A DNA stretch of 64,000 nt from Dolichospermum flos-aquae CCAP 1403/13F (GTDB taxonomy: Bacteria; Cyanobacteriota; Cyanobacteriia; Cyanobacteriales; Nostocaceae). This document shows positions 8,923 through 17,972 of the stretch, piece after piece. The notes below the pieces were generated by a model. It did not search any database. It worked only from the letters and a program-made list of their open reading frames with translations, and had not been told where the DNA came from. The stretch is from assembly GCF_012516395.1 (NCBI RefSeq), contig NZ_CP051206.1, positions 5,027,334-5,091,333 of the forward strand, in the 5' to 3' direction. Positions within the stretch are counted from its first letter, which is position 1, and every line of letters starts with the position of its first letter. The position numbers and the translations under genes were made by a program.

Positions 8923-9660
8923 TCAAAGTAAAGTTACACCACCATCCACAGGCAAAATCACCCCTGTGAGATAGGGATTAGTAATTACACTTAACACTGC
9001 TTGCGCGATTTCTTCAGGTTGACCAAGATGCTCGACAGGTAAGGCGGCGATCGCCCATTTTGTCAGGTCTGAGCGTTCAGATTCGCTTTGACTGCTCCAG
9101 ATACTTGTATCTTCTATCAGTCCAGGCGCAATCACGTTGACCCGAATCGGTGCAATTTCTAAGGCCAGTGAGCGCCCAAACACCGCAACAGCACCATTCG
9201 CTGCGGCGATAGCGGAAATCCCCCCCATTTTTGAAGATTTGAAGATAGTGACACTGGATGTGAGAGTAATAGAGCCGTCAGGCGCTATATTTTTCAACGA
9301 TCCACGCACAGCCAAGAACGTCCCCCAGAATTTATCCATCGCACCTTGAGCCGTTTGGGTGGTCATCTCTGCTAAAAGCGAGCGCGGCATATTTCTGTCT
9401 CCCATCGCCGTTACAATCAAATGATCGAAGTTGCCGATCTGCTCAAAAAAACCATTGACTGCATCCTCATTCAACAAATCAACAGTTTTACCCTCAATTC
9501 CCAGAGAAACCAACGCCATTGCCTCATTTAATTTCTCTTGAGATGAGTGGGAAAGTACAACTTTTGCCCCCATTTCTACCATTTTTTTGGCGATCGCCAG
9601 ATCAATCCCTGAGCTTATACCAATAATCACCACTTTTTTGCCTGATAGCAACTGAAACAT
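8923..9660 (-). CDS. Atypical short-chain dehydrogenase/reductase (ApdF-like)
   Basis: A 245-residue Rossmann protein. The nucleotide motif is GISSGID near the N-terminus, and the C-terminal part (RVNVIAPGLIEDT, then LTGVILPVDGG) is typical of SDRs. The catalytic YxxxK is absent: the aligned segment reads SAIAAANGAVAVFGRSLA, with I and N where Tyr and Lys are expected. This resembles a known class of SDRs lacking the YxxxK pair. A GAGGTAAG ribosome site precedes the ATG. It follows the methyltransferase by 35 nt, so it is the operon's tail. In anabaenopeptilide clusters a reductase (ApdF) occupies this place; equivalence is inferred from position. Confidence 0.8.
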   Translation of the reverse strand: MFQLLSGKKVVIIGISSGIDLAIAKKMVEMGAKVVLSHSSQEKLNEAMALVSLGIEGKTVDLLNEDAVNGFFEQIGNFDHLIVTAMGDRNMPRSLLAEMTTQTAQGAMDKFWGTFLAVRGSLKNIAPDGSITLTSSVTIFKSSKMGGISAIAAANGAVAVFGRSLALEIAPIRVNVIAPGLIEDTSIWSSQSESERSDLTKWAIAALPVEHLGQPEEIAQAVLSVITNPYLTGVILPVDGGVTLL

Positions 9661-9695
9661 TGTCTTACCTCATCAAATAAAAACAGAACAAAATA

Positions 9696-10487
9696 TCACA
9701 GTAAGTTTACTGGCTTCTTTACTGAAACCAACAAATAATCTATAGATGAAGAATCTAGCAAAGCATCTATAGCAACCACATTGAAATTATAAGTTTCTTC
9801 ATCTATCTTTCCTGTGTTAAATTCCTCTATAATCGAAGATTTTAAATCTCGGTAGTGTATTTTCCAGCATACCTCTGTCGCTTCCACAAATTCTATTGGC
9901 TGAAATCCTGCTTGTTGATAAAGACGTTTATAATCTTCAATATCTTTATCTTTGACAATATTTTCAGGAACAATCAAATCACCAAAATACTTTGTAGTGT
10001 CGAAAATGAGATCGGCGAGGATCAGATTTCCCCCTGGCTTCAATACTCGCATTGCCTCTTTCAGAAACTTCTCTCTTGTGTTAAAGTAAAAAGCAGCCTC
10101 CACACAGATAATGTTATCAAAAAAATCATCCTCAAATTCCATCTGCACAGCATCCATGCAAATAAATTTGCAGCCTGGCGCATTAACTATACTTCTTTCG
10201 ATTTGTTTTCTGGAAATATTAATGCCCACAACATCCGCAGGGGAATAATAGTTAAGGAGATGACTGGTAGTTGCTCCCAAACCGCAACCAACATCGAGGA
10301 TATTTCCCTGCTTTCTTGGAATAAATTCTAACAGCTTTTCCATCAGATTAAAACAGGCTTCATGCTGATTTTGAGTATCTGAGTGCCAATAACCCACATT
10401 GAAAAACTCTTTTTCACCATAGTAATCTCTAGTCGAGGTATTTAAAATTAAACTGTCAAATATACCGATAAATTCGTTTTTATCCAT
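9696..10487 (-). CDS. SAM-dependent methyltransferase (ApdE-like)
   Basis: A 263-residue class I methyltransferase. Motif I is NILDVGCGLGATTSHLL (about residues 63-79), followed by an acidic VVGINIS segment, IICVEAAFYF (motif II region) and MRVLKPGGNLILAD (motif III). The C-terminal third is divergent and probably sets the substrate. It lies 54 nt after the thioesterase fragment and 35 nt before the SDR, on the same strand, so it belongs to the NRPS operon. It may tailor the peptide, as proposed for ApdE in anabaenopeptilide clusters. It is intact even though the synthetase upstream is not. Confidence 0.85.
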   Translation of the reverse strand: MDKNEFIGIFDSLILNTSTRDYYGEKEFFNVGYWHSDTQNQHEACFNLMEKLLEFIPRKQGNILDVGCGLGATTSHLLNYYSPADVVGINISRKQIERSIVNAPGCKFICMDAVQMEFEDDFFDNIICVEAAFYFNTREKFLKEAMRVLKPGGNLILADLIFDTTKYFGDLIVPENIVKDKDIEDYKRLYQQAGFQPIEFVEATEVCWKIHYRDLKSSIIEEFNTGKIDEETYNFNVVAIDALLDSSSIDYLLVSVKKPVNLL

Positions 10488-10541
10488 TTTTACTCACACT
10501 TGTTTATATTGGTTTTCATTGTGATCAACCCCACTCATCAT

Positions 10542-11294
10542 TTAGATGTTTGCTTGTGCTTGCTGAATACAAGTTTTCAACTTTTCGGCTAAAACCTGGA
10601 CATGGGGTTCAACCATAATTGTGATATGGTTTCCGAGGACAAAATGAATATCAACTGGCTCGCTAGAAAACTCACTCCAGCCCAAGGATAAATCCTGTGA
10701 AACCTCAGCATTTAAATAACCATTAGGGTCTTCTGGTAGATCCTCATTAGCGCGGAGAATTGTCAATTTACCTGAATAAGGCTGTTTTGGTACATAATCA
10801 ACTAGACATAAACAACTATTTTTATAAGCTTGGACGATATTTGTCAACTGGGTAATTTCAGCATTTGGAGGCAGCATATTAGCCATTTTGAAATACTGTA
10901 AAACGTATTTTAGTTGCTCATCCACAGTCAAAGATTGCAGAGTATCATAAGAAATATCCACATTCTTTTCTAAATAAACTTCTATGCCTTTGCTCACTTC
11001 AACTAACCACCTCGCATGATCCCAATTAATATAATCAATCAGCATTTGTTTATCTTTATAGGTTGGTGCTGAAGAATCAACTATTGCCAACAAAGCAACT
11101 TCCTGTCCCTGGTTACGCAACTGTTGAGCCATTTCAAAAGCTACATTTCCCCCATAAGAATGTCCGCCTAAAAAGTATGGTCCCTGTGGCTGAACAGCTT
11201 GCATGGCTTCAATGTAAATACTAGCCATATCCTCAATATGAGTAATCGCACCTAATTCCTGATACAGATTATTTTCAAAACTGTATAACGGTTG
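10542..11294 (-). pseudogene. NRPS thioesterase domain, severed by a MITE
   Basis: About 250 residues of a type I thioesterase with GPYFLGGHSYGGNVAFEMA, the GxSxG nucleophile elbow, and LGNHITIM near the end supplying the catalytic His. In the ancestral frame it follows the fragment at 11413-12477 directly (LGDDQPLYSFEN across the junction), but a 126-bp element at 11305-11430 separates and frame-shifts the two. It would release and cyclise the peptide (Thr ester closure in cyanopeptolins). Alone, an ATG at 11228 could start a 228-residue free thioesterase, but function is doubtful. Confidence 0.8.
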
Positions 11295-11304
11295 ATCATC
11301 TCCT

Positions 11305-11430
11305 CAGGGCAAGCGCATCTTATTTTTAGAATGCTTACTGGACAAAGGTTTTGACGATTGTTAATTTTTGTAACTAAAGGTTGAAACCCTTGCTGGGCAT
11401 GGATTACAGAATTTAGGTGCGTTTGCCCTG
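11305..11430. mobile_element. 126-bp MITE inside the NRPS thioesterase region
   Basis: The termini are inverted repeats, CAGGGCAAGCGCATCT on the left and the complement of CAGGGCAAACGCACCT on the right; 17 of the first 21 positions agree. Both sides carry the same 10 bp, ATCATCTCCT (11295-11304 and 11431-11440), a clean target-site duplication. There is no coding capacity. Removing the element and one duplicate restores the thioesterase frame. I cannot name its parent family; a 10-bp duplication is compatible with IS4-type transposases. Confidence 0.9.
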
Positions 11431-12477
11431 ATCATCTCCTAAACAACGTCCTAAGTGATAGAAGTAAAAAGGTCTACCCCCTGCACCGGGAACACAGAAG
11501 AAAGGTAAGTTTGAACCATTGGGCTGAATTGCTACTAAACAAGATGGAGAAGAATCATCGGATTCTTTTTGGATAATTGCTGCTAACTGTTCTATTGTGG
11601 GGTTTTGAAACAGGTCTTTTACAGGAATATCTTTACCAATCTGCTGCTTAATTTGAGTCATTAAGTAGGGAGCTAAAAGAGAATGACCACCCAAATCAAA
11701 AAAGTTATCCTGTACCCCAATTTTGTCAACTTTAAGAATATTCGACCAGATTTGCAGCAGTTTCAATTCCAATTGATTACGCACTTCGATAAATCTATCG
11801 GAGTTACTGGTGTGAGCAGGTGCTTTCAAGGCGTGGCGGTCTATTTTACCATTAGGAGTAAGTGGTAAAGAGTCCAACATCACAAAAGCACTTGGTATCA
11901 TGTATCCAGGTAGTTTATTGCCAAGAAACTGACGCAGTTCGCTAGTTGTGAGTGTGACATCTTTTTGCGGCACAATATAGGCGACTAACTGCTTACTTCG
12001 GCTACGCTCAGTACAAGTCTCACCTGGGGTATCTTCGCGGACAATGACGCAAGATATTTGCACATCCTCATGTTGACTAAGTACGGCTTCAATTTCGCCT
12101 AATTCAATGCGGAAGCCACGAATTTTAACTTGATGATCAATGCGTCCCAAGTATTCGATATTGCCATCAGGTAAATAGCGTGCCAAGTCCCCGGTTTTAT
12201 ATAATTTTGAATGATCAAAAGGATTGGGGATAAATTTCTCTTGGGTTAACTCTGGTCGGTTGAGATAGCCGCGTGCTAAACCTGCTCCACCAACGTGTAA
12301 CTCTCCTGGTACACCAATCGGTACAGGTTGTAAGTTTTGGTCTAACAAATAGATTTGTGTATTAGAAATTGCCCGACCAATGGGGATTGTTGTGGCGATC
12401 GCCATCTGTCGAAATTGCGCCGTTTGTTCTTCTGTAGATAACCCCTGTAAATCCTCGATTTGCCAGGTTACTGTTGA
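11413..12477 (-). pseudogene. NRPS fragment: C scrap, A (C-terminal half), T, start of TE
   Basis: Begins with about 25 residues resembling mid-condensation domain (VTWQIEDLQGLSTEEQT) and jumps at about 12390 into an adenylation domain from motif A6 onward (IPIGRAISNTQIY, KTGDLARYLPDG, RIDHQVKIRGFRIELGE, NGKIDR). A carrier domain with DNFFDLGGHSLLAPY and a thioesterase start (FFCVPGAGGRPFYF) follow. It stops inside the inserted MITE. The pocket-forming half of the A domain is missing, so the last residue of the peptide cannot be read. A 24-bp dispersed repeat adds eight in-frame residues at 11994-12017. Confidence 0.8.
11994..12017 (-). repeat. 24-bp small dispersed repeat in an A domain
   Basis: The plus-strand text is TACTTCGGCTACGCTCAGTA followed by CAAG. 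It interrupts an otherwise conserved stretch of the A domain and encodes eight extra residues in frame. Copies lie at 16213-16236 (same module position) and 23462-23485 (a different domain). Confidence 0.8.
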
Positions 12478-13775
12478 GGGCGACTGCGGACATCCCCCAC
12501 GAATATCTTACCTTGAGAGGCGATCGCTGTCATTGCCCCTTCTAAAACCTGTAACAGATAGTCCACACTGGGAAAATACTGTACTACTGAGTTGACAACC
12601 ACCGTATCAAAGACTCCTTGGGGGATACCTTCAAAGTTATCTGCTGTTTTGTGTAGCAGGCGGACATTTTCTAGACCCTGGATCTCCCCACATAATCGCT
12701 CCAGATTGCGAATAGTTGCTGAGGAATAATCCGCTCCCCAATATTCTTGACAATAGGGAGCAACGCGAAATAGCAATAACCCACTACCGCAACCAATTTC
12801 TAACACTCGCTGTGGTTTCCCTAGCAAAATTCGGCTCACCGTACTCTCAACCCACTCCCGCATTTCTGAATCGGGAATGGCTTTGCCAGTATAACTACTG
12901 TTCCAACCACTAATATTGAAGGTGGGGTCATCTGTTGGGGTTTGCTGTTGGCTATAGGATTGTTCATAGAGTTTTTGCCAATCACTAACATACTCGCCTT
13001 GCCATTGCGCCAACTGTTCTGGTAAAACTTGACCCTGGAGAGCCGGAACTAAATAAGCCACCAGACGTTTATCACCAGGGATGTCTTCTCTTGCTATGAC
13101 GACACTTTCCTGTACTAAGGGGTGTTGGCTTGCAACTGCTTCAATTTCACCCAGTTCTATGCGAAAACCCCGAATCTTCACTTGATTGTCGATGCGTCCC
13201 AGGTATTCAATCGTCCCATCCGCTAAATAACGACCTAAATCCCCGGTTTTATACAATTTTGATGGGCCAAAGGGATTGGAGATAAATTTCTCTTGGGTTA
13301 ATTCTGGTCGGTTGAGATAGCCTCTGGCTACCCCAACGCCAGCAATATGTAATTCTCCTGGTACACCAATCGGTACAGGCTGTAACTGGGAGTCTAAAAT
13401 GTAAACTTGGACGTTGGCAATGGGACGACCAATGGTAACTTTTGGGTCGAAAGGGGTGCATTTTGCCAGAGTTGCACAGACGCTTCCTTCTGTCGGTCCA
13501 TAAGCATTAAAGAAATTGCGCCCCGCTGACCATTGTTTGATAAGTTCAACCGCACAGGCTTCTCCCGCGACAATTATGGTTTGCAGGGTAGTCAGTTCGA
13601 CTTTATGCAGAACAGCTAATGCCGATGGTGGTAGGGTGATATGGGTAATGGCATAATCTCGTAATCGCTCAATTAAGGGCGTACCGGGCATTAGAGAATC
13701 TTTGCTTCCTAGATAAAGTGTCCCTCCCGATCCCAAGGACATCAAAATTTCTGATATACAAGCATCAAAACTCAA
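12468..13775 (-). pseudogene. NRPS fragment: A(Tyr) with half an N-methyltransferase
   Basis: Continues the Tyr adenylation domain after a frameshift at about 13790-13798 (SFDACISE, TLPPSALAVL, INAYGPTE-type block NAYGPTEGSVCATL). After the A8 region KIRGFRIELGE it enters an N-methyltransferase insert, with SAM motif RVLEIGCGSGLLLFR and FDTVVVNSVVQYFPS. The frame ends abruptly in GDVRS, about halfway through a normal NMT domain. The rest of this module (end of NMT, end of A, T) is absent. Pocket residues read D-A-S-T-I-A-A-V-C, a tyrosine code; with the NMT this predicts N-methyl-Tyr. Confidence 0.85.
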
Positions 13776-16700
13776 GGAAGCAAACTGGAGAATCGACTAT
13801 CAGAATGCAAACCAAAAGCCTGAATCTGAGCTTGAGCTAGGTTGCACAATCCTTGATGCTCAACCATTACCCCTTTCGGTTTACCTGTAGATCCAGAAGT
13901 ATAAATTACATTGGCTAAGTTAGCAGCAGTGACGATTCCCGTGAGATTTTCTTGGCTGTTTTGGGCAATTTGTTGCCAAATTTCATCTAAAAATACAGTT
14001 TTGGCTGGATGTTGGGGTAATTTTTCAATGAGTGTCCATTGGGTCAGCAGTAACGAAACTTGACTGTCCTCTAACATCAAGCTCAGACGTTCTTGGGGAT
14101 ACTCAGGGTCAAGCGGCACGTAAGCACCGCCTGCTTTGAGAATTCCTAAAATTCCCACGAGCATTAAGGGCGATCGCTCTACACAAATCCCCACCAACTG
14201 CTCGGTTTTTAGCCCCAAAGACCGCAGGTAGTGAGCTAACTGATTAGCGCGATTGTTCAACTGTGCATAGGTCAGTTGTTGATTTCCACAGACTACTGCG
14301 ACTACATCGGGAGTCTGTTGTGCCTGTTCTTCTACTAATTGATGAATACACTTGTGGTAGGGATCATCGGTTTGGGTATCATTCCATTCCCTTAATAGTT
14401 GGCGATCGCCCTCTGTTAGCAAGGGTAGTAAAGCCACCGATTGTTGGGAATTGTCAACAATTGCCCCTAATAAAGTTACAAAATTTTGCATCATCCGGGC
14501 AATAGTTGTCCCATCAAACAAATCCCTGTTATACGAGCAAAAGCCTCCCAGACCTTCTGGTACGTCCCACAAGTAAACTTCTAGGTCAACTCGAACCGAG
14601 TCCAGTCCTGAAGGCATATCCTGGACCCTGACACCAGGAAAATCCCAAGGCGCAGTTGGCGCATTCTGGAGGGCAAATACCACCTGCGTCAAGGGATTGC
14701 GATCCAAGTTCCGCTCCAGTTGCAACTCTTCCACTAACATTTCAAAGGGTAAATCCTGATGCTCGTAGGCGTTTTGAGTAACTTTTCGCACCTGCGCTAG
14801 TAAGGCTTCAAAGCTCGGTTCTGGGGAAAGATCGAATCTTAGCGCCAATGTATTGACAAAAAAGCCAATTAATGGTTCGATTTCTTGGCGATTGCGATTA
14901 GCGATCGGTGAGCCAACCACCAAATCTGTTTGTCCACTGTAACGAGACAGTAACACCACAAAACCCGCCAACAGTGTCATAAACAGAGTGCTTCCAGACT
15001 TTTGAGAGAGCTTTTTCAGCTGCTGGGTTAGCTGGCTATCTAGTTGCAGTTGCTCTGTACCGCCTCGGAAAGTTTGTATAGCTGGGCGGGGGCGGTCTGT
15101 GGGTAATTCTAATAGAGGTGGCGCACCTGTTAACTGTTGCTTCCAGTAGCTTAATTGACGCTCTAATACCTGATTTGTCAGCCACTGACGCTGCCAGACA
15201 GCGAAATCGGCATACTGTATAGATAATTCTGGTAATTCAACAGAACTACCCATTGAAAAGCTGCGGTAATAGGCTGAGAGTTCATCGATCAAAATGCCCA
15301 TTGACCAACCATCAGCTGCAATATGATGAATTGCTAGTAGCAATACATACTCGTCGGGCGCAACTTGCCAAAGCTTGACTCGCAGCACTGAACCATTAGC
15401 CAAATCGAAGGGTTTACAGGCTTCTGCTGTCGCCAGTTCCTCTACTTGTTTGGTGGGGTCTTGGAGATTTTGTAAATCCACCACTGGTAGGGTGATGGTC
15501 ATACTGGGTGCGATCGCCTGCACTGGCTTATTATCCTTAATCTTAAACTGAGTCCGCAGAGGTTCATGGCGTTGCGCGATCGCCGCAAAAGCTTGCTCTA
15601 AAGCTTTGACATTGAGATTCCCCACCAGCCGCATGGTGAAATCTATTGTGTAAGCACTACTTTCACCTTCCAACTGATTTACAAACCACAGGCGTTCCTG
15701 CGCCCACGATAGAGGTATGTCTCTGTCTCGGTCAACAGGTGCGATGGCTGGCACCGTCAAACCTGAACCAGTTTCTAGCTGACTTAAAATCGCCTCACTT
15801 AACTGAGCAACTGTCGGTGATTCAAAGATATAGCGTAACGGTAACGAAATCTTAAAAGCTTCCTGCAAGCGAGAAATTACCTGAGTTGCTAGTAGAGAAT
15901 GTCCTCCAAGTTCAAAGAAGTTATCGTCAATGCCTACTTGCTCTAACCTCAGCACTTGAGTCCAAATGAGTGCTAATTTTTCCTCAATGGGGTTACGGGG
16001 TGCAACAAATTTGTCTGCTATTTCACTGTGTAAATCTGGTGCTGGTAGGGCGCGGCGGTCTATTTTTCCATTTGGTGTTATCGGTAAAGACTCCAGGATT
16101 ACAAAAGCCTGGGGCACCATGTATCCAGGTAGTTTATTGCCAAGAAACTGACGCAGTTCGCTAGTTGTGAGTGTGACATTTTTTTCCGGCACAATATAGG
16201 CGACTAACTGCTTACTTCGGCTACCCTCAGTACAAGTCTCACCAGGGGTATCTTCGCTGACAATGACGCAAGATATTTGCACATCCTCATGTTGACTAAG
16301 TACGGCTTCAATTTCGCCTAATTCAATGCGGAAGCCACGAATTTTAACTTGATGATCGATGCGTCCCAAGTATTCTATATTGCCATCAGGTAAATAGCGT
16401 GCCAAGTCCCCGGTTTTATATAATTTTGAATTGTCAAAGGGATTGGGGATAAATTTCTCTTGGGTTAACTCTGGTCGGTTGAGATAGCCGCGTGCTAAAC
16501 CTGCTCCACCAATGTGCAATTCTCCTGGTACACCGATGGGTACTGGCTGTAAGTGTGAGTCTAAGATGTAGATTTGCGCGTTGGCGATTGGACGACCGAT
16601 GGAGATTTTCTGATCAGCATCAGTACATTTTGCTACTGTAGAACAGACACTGGCTTCTGTCGGACCGTAGGCATTGAAGAAATTTCTGCCCACAGACCAT

Positions 16701-17521
16701 TGTCTGATGAGTTCACCAGAACAAGCTTCTCCAGCAACAATTATTGTTTGCAACGCCGGGAGTTCTTCCGTCGGGAGAACTGCCAGTGCTGATGGTGGTA
16801 AGGTGACATGGGTAATGCAATAATTGCGTAATCGCTCAATTAACGGCATACCCGGTAATAAAGAGTCTTTTGTTCCTAAGTAAAGTGTTGCCCCTGATCC
16901 CAGAGCCATGACAACTTCCCAGATAGAAGCATCAAAACTGAGGGAAGCAAACTGGAGAATGCAGCTATCAGAATGCAAACCAAAAGTTTGCATCTGAGCT
17001 TGAGCTAGGTTGCATAATCCCTTATGCTCAACCATTACACCTTTAGGTTTACCTGTTGAACCGGAAGTGTAAATTACATTCGCTAGATGAAAAGCCGTCA
17101 CCCCACTGGTAGGATTATCTTGATTATTTTGGACAATTTCTTCCCATATCTCATCCAAACAAACAAGCTGCGCTTGATGCGATTGTAATTTGTCCAGGAG
17201 TGACTGTTGGGTTAATAGTACCTTCACCTGGGCATCTTCAAGGATAAAGCTCAAACGCTCTTGGGGATACTCTGGGTCAAGTGGTACATAAGCTCCACCC
17301 GCTTTGAGAATTGCAAGTAGTCCCACGATCATTTCTAAAGAACGCTCTACACAAATACCCACCAGTACATCTGCTCCCACTCCATGAGAGCGCAAATAGT
17401 GCGCCAACTGATTAGCGCGACAATTCAACTCGTGATATGTCAGTTGTTGCTCTTCAAATACCACCGCCACAGCATCCGGGTTGCGCTCTACCTTCTCCTC
17501 AAACAAATGATGAATGCACAA
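13772..17521 (-). pseudogene. NRPS fragment: A(Phe)-T-C-A(Tyr, first half)
   Basis: 1249 residues. Order: an adenylation domain from its N-terminus (about 1-500; pocket D-A-W-T-I-A-A-V-C, a phenylalanine code), a carrier domain (DNFFELGGHSLLATQ, about 560), a condensation domain (about 600-1035, with intact HHIAADGWS) and the first 180 residues of the next A domain. Upstream, the frame fuses in DNA to the end of a condensation domain because T and C are deleted at about 17580. Downstream, one base is missing at 13790-13798 compared with the paralogous stretch at about 16960, which ends the frame. Confidence 0.85.
16213..16236 (-). repeat. 24-bp small dispersed repeat in A(Phe)
   Basis: Same element and same relative position as at 11994-12017, with one further substitution, so the two probably arose by module duplication. 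It adds eight residues in frame between conserved A-domain blocks. Confidence 0.8.
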
Positions 17522-17559
17522 ATCATGGGGATAGTCTACTTGTGTATCATTCCACTCAA

Positions 17560-17972
17560 TTAATAATTGCTGCTGCTCAACTTGTCTGTTCTGTTGCTGG
17601 ATAAATCTGGTGCTGGTAGGGCGCGACGGTCTACTTTGCGGTTTGGTGTTAGTGGGAGAAAGTCCAGAAATACGAAAGCCTGGGGCACCATGTAAAGAGG
17701 CAGATTCCTAGAGAGGAATTGACGCAGTTCGCTAATTGTGGGTATTTTTTCGGAATATGGTACTACGTAGGCAACTAAATATTTATCCCCTGGGGTATCT
17801 TCGCGGATGATCACACAAGATGTCTGCACATCAATATATTGGTTTAGTACCGCTTCAATTTCTCCCAACTCGATGCGGAATCCCCGAATTTTTACTTGAT
17901 TGTCGATGCGTCCAAAGCACTCAATATTACCATCTGGCAAATAGCGGGCTAAATCCCCGGTTTTATAAAGTC
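17560..17972 (-). pseudogene. NRPS fragment: C-terminal part of the Ahp-type A domain
   Basis: Reads RLYKTGDLARY, then RIDNQVKIRGFRIELGE, then RKVDRRALPAPDL, i.e. motifs A7 to A10 of an adenylation domain. It is cut from its own N-terminal part (17949-22781) by the 14-bp insertion at 17973-17986. It ends at about 17580, where the sequence passes from the post-A linker directly into the tail of a condensation domain (VEQQQLLIEWNDTQVDY) in another frame, so the T and C domains that should follow are missing. Confidence 0.8.
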
